A DNA stretch of 45,847 nt from Prevotella sp. (lineage in GTDB: Bacteria > Bacteroidota > Bacteroidia > Bacteroidales > Bacteroidaceae): positions 1 through 45,847 of the forward strand of contig JAFUVV010000020.1 in the NCBI GenBank assembly GCA_017477435.1, given 5' to 3'. The stretch's first letter is position 1; each line of letters opens with the position of its first letter. A program made the position numbers and the translations under genes. This document shows positions 40,801 to 45,847 of the stretch, piece after piece. The notes under the pieces are model-generated. The model was not told the origin of the DNA. It searched no databases and was given only the letters and a program-made list of their open reading frames with translations.

Positions 40801-40858
40801 GGGTGATGGATTAAGGGTGATGGATTATGGGTGCTGGCTAAAGGGTGACGGCTAATAG
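40801..40858. repeat. 14-bp tandem repeat upstream of the kinase pair
   Basis: Four units of 14 bp run head to tail: GGGTGATGGATTAA, GGGTGATGGATTAT, GGGTGCTGGCTAAA, GGGTGACGGCTAAT. The same words, inverted, occur at 36158-36214 between nosL and nosD, and a partial set at 40145-40165. Function unknown. Confidence 0.85.
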
Positions 40859-40894
40859 CCTTGAGCCTTAATCCTGCACCCTTCGCCTATTAAC
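40829..40894. repeat. 66-bp repeat, copy 2 (inverted with respect to 36120-36185)
   Basis: An exact reverse-complement copy of 36120-36185. It overlaps the last two 14-bp units and ends 5 bp inside the 3' end of the flippase-like gene. The two copies enclose nosD, nosF, nosY and both kinases (about 4.6 kb). Confidence 0.95.
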
Positions 40895-41912
40895 ATTTAT
40901 CTTTTACCTTTAACTTGATTATGAGCAGTCCGATGCCTGTCCATACCAGTTCGCGCAGTCTTACGATGAGTGCGAGGAAGATGCTTGTGCTTGCGGTGAT
41001 GCCCATCGATGTTGCCGACATGAGGAATCCTCCTTCGCGGCCGCCGAGTTGCAGTGGCATGAAGAACAACATGTTGGCGAAGAGCGAGGTGAAGGCGAGG
41101 ATGAGAATGCAGTGGAGGAAGTTCATGCGTGGCATGATGACGAGCAGGATGAAGAATATCTCCAGTGCGGAGCAGATGCGGCAAAGGAGTTCGATTGACA
41201 CGACGGCTACGAGTGTGCTCTTGCTTTTCTGGTGGAGCGAGGATATCTGCTTGTCTATCTCGCACAGCTTTTCGGAGTGTTTCTCGAGGAAGGGGTGTGC
41301 CCAGCGCTTGAGAAGCGGTATGTGGTCGAGTATCTGCATTACCTTCACTGTCATGCCGTGTTTGTAGGCAGCGATGAAGAGCCATATTCCTCCTGCACAG
41401 AAGACGGTGACGGCCAGCAGCATCGATCCGGTGAGGATGTTGAGTGGGAATAGCGCGGCGTAGAGCAGTGCTGAGAGGAGCCAGAACCACAGGTGGCTGA
41501 AGATGTGGGTGAGTGCGAAGAGAATGACCGACGACGATGCTTTCTCTGTCCCGATGTATGGTGATAGCTCCATGATGCGATATGGTTCGCCTCCCATCAG
41601 TCCGCCCGGGGTGGCATAGTTGAGTGCGAATCCCGAGATGGTGACTTTGTATAGCCACCAGAAGCTGAAGTTGTGGGTGGCGTTGTTGCTCTCGTCGTCG
41701 TCGCCGTCGTTGTTGTCGAGATGCTTCAGGATGAGCCACCAGGAGAGTGTGTTCATCATGTAGAGCACGGCCCACAGAGCTATCACGGCGAGGAACCAGT
41801 ATCCTGTGTGCTGGAGCCCGCGCAGTGCTTCGGCGAAGTCGAGGTTGAACACCATGATGACGAGCACCACGATGCCGAAGATGAGAAACAGATTCTGACT
41901 CTTTTTCGTCAT
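40890..41912 (-). CDS. flippase-like (UPF0104/LPG-synthase transmembrane region) protein
   Basis: A 340-residue inner-membrane protein with seven or eight membrane segments, such as LFLIFGIVVLVIMVFNLDF, AVIALWAVLYMMNTLSWWLI and LILAFTSLFANMLFFMP. The pattern GGLMGGEPYR and the later PLQLGGREGGF motif belong to the lysylphosphatidylglycerol-synthase transmembrane (UPF0104) family, proteins proposed to flip or move lipids. The stop codon falls in the 66-bp repeat. It begins 3 bp after pdxA and completes the rlmN-pdxA unit. Its substrate is unknown. Confidence 0.85.
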   Translation of the reverse strand: MTKKSQNLFLIFGIVVLVIMVFNLDFAEALRGLQHTGYWFLAVIALWAVLYMMNTLSWWLILKHLDNNDGDDDESNNATHNFSFWWLYKVTISGFALNYATPGGLMGGEPYRIMELSPYIGTEKASSSVILFALTHIFSHLWFWLLSALLYAALFPLNILTGSMLLAVTVFCAGGIWLFIAAYKHGMTVKVMQILDHIPLLKRWAHPFLEKHSEKLCEIDKQISSLHQKSKSTLVAVVSIELLCRICSALEIFFILLVIMPRMNFLHCILILAFTSLFANMLFFMPLQLGGREGGFLMSATSMGITASTSIFLALIVRLRELVWTGIGLLIIKLKVKDKC

Positions 41913-41915
41913 TTC

Positions 41916-43016
41916 CTATTCTTCTGTCGCTTTCGTTTCCTTGTTTTTTGGCACTGCAAATCTCACCTTTTCGCTGTCGTCTTTCTTCTCATGGAAGAGC
42001 TTCGGCAGCGGGTTTCTGTGGCTTTCGTCGTATTTTGCCCTGTTTCGTGCCACGTCGATAGCGCAGTATATGGCTTGTCGCAGTTCGCTTTCGTCGGCCA
42101 TGCATCGTCCTGCGTTGGTGAATATGTCGTCTACTTCGGGCAGTGTGCACGCCACGGGGAGGCCTGTGATGAGTCGTGTGGCGGTGTCTGTGTTGAGCAT
42201 TTTCATTGGCACGATGCCTTGGTCGTCGTACATGGCGAGTATTCCATCGAAGGCTTCATAATCGCCTTGTCCGAAAAACTGTTCTGCGGCATATGGTCCA
42301 AAGACCATGATACCTTTTTCTTCGAGTTCTTCTACGAGCGGCTTCATGATGTTTGTTTCTTCTTCTCCTTTTCCCGACGGGTTGAGTGCAAGCAGTGCCA
42401 CCCGCGGATTTGAGAGCAGGAAGTCGCGTTTCATGGCTGTGAACATCGTTGTTGCTTTTTTCTCGATGAGTCCTCTTGTGATGTTGCCGACGGCTTTTCT
42501 CATGTCAACATTTTCGTTTACCGATGCTACTCGCATCTTATAGCTGCTCATGATTGTCAGCCCTCCGTTCTTGTTTTCGAACTTTCGTCCGAGGTAGTCG
42601 GCGATGTTTCCGGCGTGCTCGTTTCCGCCCATGAGGCATGCGTTTGTCATTGGTCCCACGACGAGGGCGTCGTAGAGTCCGTTTCGTCCGTCGTCGATAG
42701 CTCTGTCGAGTGCTTTCACTGCTGCTTTGCCCGACTCTTCGGTGGGTAGTGTGAGGTCGACTTTCACTTCTTCCTCGATTGATGTGAGCACGTTGAGTCG
42801 TCCGTCCTGAGCGTCTTCGGCTCGGCTGATGATGCTGAAGTTGGCTGGTATGTCGAGTGCTTTCCTGTGGTATGCTGCCACTTTTGGCGAGCCATAGACG
42901 ATGGGCGTGCACATCTCGAGCATTTCTGTCTCGGCGAATGTTTTAAATATCAGTTCATATCCGATACCGTTTGTGTCGCCATGTGTGATGGCGATGCGAA
43001 TCTTCTTGTTTTCCAT
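41916..43016 (-). CDS. pdxA: 4-hydroxythreonine-4-phosphate dehydrogenase
   Basis: A 366-residue NAD-dependent enzyme of DXP-dependent pyridoxal-phosphate synthesis. It begins with the family pattern RIAITHGDTNGIGYE. Metal-binding and substrate motifs are present (DALVVGPMTNACLM near residue 137, a His-containing YDDQGIVPMKML, and GLPVACTLPEVDDIF). It is slightly longer than E. coli PdxA (329) because of a charged insert and tail. It starts 16 bp after rlmN. Confidence 0.93.
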   Translation of the reverse strand: MENKKIRIAITHGDTNGIGYELIFKTFAETEMLEMCTPIVYGSPKVAAYHRKALDIPANFSIISRAEDAQDGRLNVLTSIEEEVKVDLTLPTEESGKAAVKALDRAIDDGRNGLYDALVVGPMTNACLMGGNEHAGNIADYLGRKFENKNGGLTIMSSYKMRVASVNENVDMRKAVGNITRGLIEKKATTMFTAMKRDFLLSNPRVALLALNPSGKGEEETNIMKPLVEELEEKGIMVFGPYAAEQFFGQGDYEAFDGILAMYDDQGIVPMKMLNTDTATRLITGLPVACTLPEVDDIFTNAGRCMADESELRQAIYCAIDVARNRAKYDESHRNPLPKLFHEKKDDSEKVRFAVPKNKETKATEE

Positions 43017-43032
43017 TTCTGTGTTTTATGAT

Positions 43033-44085
43033 TTATGTTTTACTTTTTTCGTTCTTTTTTGCTGTCGACAGTAGTCCGCATGCGGCATAGATGTCTTGTC
43101 CCCGTGATGCTCTGATGGTTGTGAACACCCCGTGTGAGGAGAGGTAGTCGCGCAGTGTCTCCATTGTTTTTTCGTCGGCTCCGTGGAGTGGCACGTCGGG
43201 AATCTGGTGGAATCTGATGAGGTTCACCCTGCAGTCGAGTCCGCTCAGCAGTTTCACTATCTGCTGTGCGTGGCGCAAGGTGTCGTTCTTGCCACCGAAG
43301 ACAATGTATTCGAACGACAATCGCCGCTGGTGAGAGAAATCGTAATTCTTCAGCAAATCAACCACTTCCTGTATGCTCATTCCACGTTCTGCCGGCATCA
43401 ACTCGGCTCGTTCTTCATGAGTGGGGGCATGCAGACTGATTGCTACGTGGCATTCGCTTTCTTCGATAAACCGTTTCAGTTTGTTCTTCACACCCACCGA
43501 ACTCACCGTTATGCGTCGCGGACTCCATGCCCAACCATACGGTGCAGTCAGTATCTCCGTTGCCCGGAGCACGTTGTCGAGATTGTCCATCGGTTCACCC
43601 TGTCCCATGAAGACGATGTTGGTAAGCCTTTCGCGTTCGGGCAGCGAATAAATCTGATTGAGTATATCGGCAGCGGTGAGGTCGCCTTCCCATCCCTGTT
43701 TGCCTGTCTGGCAGAAAAGGCAGTTCATCTTGCAACCCACCTGACACGACACACAAAGCGTTGCCCTCTCGCCGTCGGGGATGAATACAGTCTCAACACT
43801 CTTTCCGCTCTTTGTGGGGAAGAGATATTTCACTGTGCCATCAACCGATTCCTGACGGTGAATGTGAGGCATACATCCTATCTCATAGGCATCTTCCAGC
43901 TGTCGCCGTCCGTCTTTCGAGATGTTGGTCATAGCATCGATGCTGGTGACATGCTGCTCGTATATCCATTTTGCCAACTGTCCCCCGGCAAACTTCGGCA
44001 GTCCTGCGTCGGCGGCAACGGCTTTCAGCTCGTCGAGCGTAAGTCCCAGAAGTGGTTTCTTTGTTTCGGTTGTAGCCAGCGGCAT
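43033..44085 (-). CDS. rlmN: 23S rRNA/tRNA adenine-2 methyltransferase RlmN
   Basis: A 350-residue radical SAM enzyme that methylates C2 of A2503 in 23S rRNA and A37 in some tRNAs. The 4Fe-4S cluster Cys are in VGCKMNCLFC (Cys118, Cys122, Cys125), and the C-terminal Cys336 in YAACGLL is the resolving Cys of the ping-pong mechanism. Other family patterns are GQGEPMDNLDNV and VSLHAPTHEER-like (AISLHAPTHEER). It leads the operon rlmN-pdxA-flippase, behind a consensus promoter. Confidence 0.95.
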   Translation of the reverse strand: MPLATTETKKPLLGLTLDELKAVAADAGLPKFAGGQLAKWIYEQHVTSIDAMTNISKDGRRQLEDAYEIGCMPHIHRQESVDGTVKYLFPTKSGKSVETVFIPDGERATLCVSCQVGCKMNCLFCQTGKQGWEGDLTAADILNQIYSLPERERLTNIVFMGQGEPMDNLDNVLRATEILTAPYGWAWSPRRITVSSVGVKNKLKRFIEESECHVAISLHAPTHEERAELMPAERGMSIQEVVDLLKNYDFSHQRRLSFEYIVFGGKNDTLRHAQQIVKLLSGLDCRVNLIRFHQIPDVPLHGADEKTMETLRDYLSSHGVFTTIRASRGQDIYAACGLLSTAKKNEKSKT

Positions 44086-44119
44086 GATGTTATTATGCTA
44101 TAAATTAATAATGTGTATG

Positions 44120-44150
44120 CAAAGTTACATAAATTCGAGAGCAGAACAAA
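44120..44150 (-). promoter_or_regulatory. rlmN operon promoter
   Basis: On the minus strand TTTG (44150-44147), a 19-bp spacer and TAACTTTG (44127-44120) match the Bacteroidetes consensus exactly, 35 bp before the rlmN start. Confidence 0.8.
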
Positions 44151-44188
44151 ATAAAACAGTTTTTTTTTATTAACCCCTGCTTTCTCCA

Positions 44189-44250
44189 GACTTGTCTTTT
44201 GACTCGAAGGAGCGAACAAGTCCGGGCGATAGCCGCCCCTTGTCAAGGGG
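44189..44250. other. cluster of overlapping hairpins
   Basis: Three small stems follow one another: GACTTGT/ACAAGTC (44189-44195, 44216-44222), GGGCG/CGCCC (44224-44228, 44234-44238) and CCCCTT/AAGGGG (44236-44241, 44245-44250). The second and third share bases and exclude each other. They lie between the divergent rlmN and esterase promoters; no T-run marks a terminator. Confidence 0.4.
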
Positions 44251-44378
44251 CTTAAAATATGTCGAGATGTAGTAACTTCTTAGGAGTGGGTTGTGAAATG
44301 TTAGTGCAAATAATGACGAATGGAGGACGAAGAATGAAGATTTTTATCGTGGGACTGTTGAAAAAAGCATTCGTTTTC

Positions 44379-44409
44379 TTGCCGTTGCGAGAAAAGAAGA
44401 GTATTTTTG
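44379..44409 (+). promoter_or_regulatory. promoter of the secreted esterase gene
   Basis: TTG (44379-44381), a 20-bp spacer and TATTTTTG (44402-44409) fit the consensus with a weak -33. A start near 44416 excludes the long upstream extension of the reading frame and supports ATG 44448. Confidence 0.65.
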
Positions 44410-44447
44410 CAAGAGAAAACGTAATGAACATTAAATCAAGAATTATC

Positions 44448-45290
44448 ATGAGAAGAACATTTCTTTTTATTGCCTTTTTTGCGGCAGTGCTAAGTGCTTC
44501 GGCACAGAAGTCTTTCGACTACAATCTTTGGCCCAATGGTGCTCCGGGCGACAATGGAATCACCGCAGAGGAGACCACCGGCGAGCCATGGAAGAACGTC
44601 ACCAAGGCACGTATGACCATCTACAAGTCCGATCGTCCCAGCAGCAAGTGTATCATCATGTGCCCTGGCGGCGGCTATATGTCGGAGTGGTGGGTGAACG
44701 AAGGCACAAGCTTCGCACACTGGATGCACAACCAGCACATCACCTACATCGTGATGAAGTATCGTCTGCCTAATGGCGGTCACCACGAGATTCCCCTGTG
44801 CGATGTTCAAGAGGCCATCCGCGAGGTGCGTGCCCATGCCGATGAGTGGAACGTCGACCCTCATGCCGTGGGCATCATGGGCGCCTCGGCCGGAGGTCAT
44901 CTAGCTGCCAGTGCCGCTACGCTGTTCACCAGTCCCGAGAACCGTCCCGACTTCCACGTGCTGCTCTATCCCGTCATACTGTTCGACTATGCCCATGGCA
45001 CTCGCGACAACCTGCTCGGAAAGAATCCATCGGAGGAGCTCATCCAGCGCTATAGTCTTGAGAAGCAGGTCACTGCCAACACCCCGCGCGCCTTTGTCGT
45101 GCTGGCTGCCGATGACCGCACGGTGCCTGCAGAGCACAGTCTGAAATACTGTATGGCGCTGACAGCGAACAAGGTCTCCACCATGCTCCTCATGTATCCC
45201 TACGGCGACCATGGTTTCGGATGCCAGGAGCGCTTCGCCTTTAAGTATCAGTGGCTTAACGAGCTGGAGCACTGGCTTGGAACATTCTGA
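44448..45290 (+). CDS. secreted alpha/beta hydrolase (esterase)
   Basis: A 280-residue secreted protein (signal MRRTFLFIAFFAAVLSASA). It is an alpha/beta hydrolase of the esterase/acetyl-xylan-esterase-like type: oxyanion motif PGGGY (73-77), nucleophile in GASAGGH (Ser147), an acid in LAADDRTVPAEHS and the terminal His in GDHGFG. The mature N-terminus (LWPNGAPGDNG) is usual for polysaccharide-linked esterases of Bacteroidetes. The start at 44448 fits the promoter. After its TGA the same frame continues with gene-like sequence (next entry). Confidence 0.9.
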   Translation: MRRTFLFIAFFAAVLSASAQKSFDYNLWPNGAPGDNGITAEETTGEPWKNVTKARMTIYKSDRPSSKCIIMCPGGGYMSEWWVNEGTSFAHWMHNQHITYIVMKYRLPNGGHHEIPLCDVQEAIREVRAHADEWNVDPHAVGIMGASAGGHLAASAATLFTSPENRPDFHVLLYPVILFDYAHGTRDNLLGKNPSEELIQRYSLEKQVTANTPRAFVVLAADDRTVPAEHSLKYCMALTANKVSTMLLMYPYGDHGFGCQERFAFKYQWLNELEHWLGTF

Positions 45291-45647
45291 CCTGACTGTT
45301 ATGTTTGCTCTATCTTCGATGCCTCACCGCAGGCTATCACTGCCCGCTATGGCTTCGACTACGATACTGACTATTCGCACATCAAATGGGCTTTTATCCC
45401 CAATGTCATGCTGCTGAACCAGAACTACGGTGGTACAGACCACCATATCCGCATAGAGTTTAACAACAATAGCCAGTATTACACGCTTACGGAGGGCGAA
45501 CTGAAATAGCCGATAGCGTTCCGGTCGCATGCAGAAAACGGCATCACCCTGCAGCTGGAAGCTATCTGCGACGGTACCACTCTCATACAGCGCTTCGGCT
45601 ATGAGAATGGAAACTATATGCATATTATCTTCAAAGCTGATTCATAG
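45291..45647 (+). pseudogene. gene remnant in frame with the esterase, interrupted by TAG
   Basis: Directly after the esterase TGA the same frame continues without an ATG start for 72 codons (beginning PDCYVCSIFDASPQAITARY), then TAG at 45507, then 45 more codons with normal composition, and TAG at 45645. The translation (YGFDYDTDYSHIKWAF, NQNYGGTDHHIRIEF, ENGITLQLEAICDGTTLIQR) reads like a real beta-rich protein, with no bias to non-coding codons. I do not recognise the family. The likeliest reading is a decayed 3' part of another gene fused next to the esterase, or a former second domain of it. A sequencing error at either stop cannot be ruled out. Confidence 0.6.
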
Positions 45648-45677
45648 AAACAGATAAATCGGAATTTATTGGAACTT

Positions 45678-45847
45678 ATGATTATTGATTTTAACAAGAT
45701 AGAAGAGCTAGCATTCCCTGGTATGAACGGGGGAACAGGGTTGATGACCGTGCGGATGTACAACGATGAAAAATACCGTATCATTCCCACAACAATCCAT
45801 TCGGGCGGGAGCATCGGAATGCACAGGCAGACATCCGGCGATGATAT
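45678..45847 (+). CDS. cupin-like protein, 3' end cut by the window
   Basis: The first 56 codons of a gene that runs past the right edge. It begins MIIDFNKIEELAFPGMNGG and contains an IHSGGSIGMHRQ-like first cupin motif, similar to small single-domain cupins of Bacteroidetes. In this motif the second His of the usual HxH appears as Gln, so metal binding may be altered. The gene lies 30 bp after the remnant on the same strand. Function unknown. Confidence 0.6.
   Translation, partial: MIIDFNKIEELAFPGMNGGTGLMTVRMYNDEKYRIIPTTIHSGGSIGMHRQTSGDD

Noticed and set aside
44259-44447. N-terminal extension of the esterase frame
   Set aside because: A consensus-like promoter lies inside it at 44379-44409, and the protein starting at 44448 has a proper signal peptide.

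Overview
The window looks like a chromosomal stretch from a Bacteroidales bacterium, most probably Prevotella-like (Prevotellaceae). The evidence is: tmRNA encoding the tag (A)GENNYALAA; promoters of the Bacteroidetes type (TTTG, about 20 bp, then TAnnTTTG) in front of several genes; starts without strong Shine-Dalgarno sequences; many lipoproteins with Bacteroidetes-style lipoboxes; a DUF349 protein; and a C-terminal tail (SIDGRRISEPQKGIFI) typical of Prevotella exported proteins. I see no insertion sequence, phage, plasmid or CRISPR-Cas genes.

Layout. 0.2-9 kb: a lipoprotein and a Wzi-like outer-membrane barrel, a secreted Arg/Ser-rich protein, a histidine phosphatase, a DUF349 protein, CorA with a long structured leader, and a DUF308 membrane protein. 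9.3-17.7 kb: loosely grouped carbohydrate-active genes (an SGNH-alpha/beta-hydrolase fusion, a GH36-like enzyme with a twin-Arg signal, a GH43 lipoprotein, a GH36 alpha-galactosidase), with tmRNA and msrA among them and no SusC/SusD pair. 17.8-21.6 kb: thioredoxin-like and other lipoproteins, deoD, a cyclophilin-like lipoprotein and an alpha/beta hydrolase. 22-26 kb: sulfur and amino-acid genes (cysK, metY), tcdA, an Lrp regulator and tRNA-His. 26.2-29.2 kb: an operon of a sigma-54 activator, lptE, a tetratricopeptide-like protein and secG. 29.2-31.8 kb: an AT-rich island with a candidate structured RNA, a 90-codon orphan gene and a leucine-rich/Big2/dockerin protein. 32.3-39.3 kb: a Crp/Fnr regulator and a nitrous-oxide reductase operon (nosZ, a membrane protein gene, nosL, nosD, nosF, nosY) of the clade II, Sec/lipoprotein type. 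39.5-44.1 kb: two tandem deoxynucleoside kinases, then rlmN-pdxA-flippase. 44.4 kb to the end: a secreted esterase, an interrupted gene remnant in the same frame, and the start of a cupin-like gene cut by the window edge.

Most genes are ordinary housekeeping or accessory genes. The nos operon is the main physiological story: it would let an anaerobe use N2O as an electron sink without full denitrification, and no other denitrification gene is visible here.

The most unusual signal is between the genes. Seven intergenic arrays have an exact 22-bp period and the same 6-7-6-3 hairpin architecture (6-bp arm, 7-nt loop, 6-bp arm, 3-nt spacer). Five arrays use the arm AGTACA/TGTACT (four units each) and two use an unrelated arm, GCTATC/GATAGT (five units each). 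An eighth tract with a 22-bp period but a different sequence lies directly next to one of them. Preserved spacing and pairing with swapped arm sequence suggests an element selected for its shape. Other candidates are a roughly 310-nt structured RNA with switch-like alternative pairings, a possible acidic leader peptide upstream of corA, a 32-bp inverted repeat between nosF and nosY, and an exact 66-bp inverted repeat around nosDFY and the two kinases.
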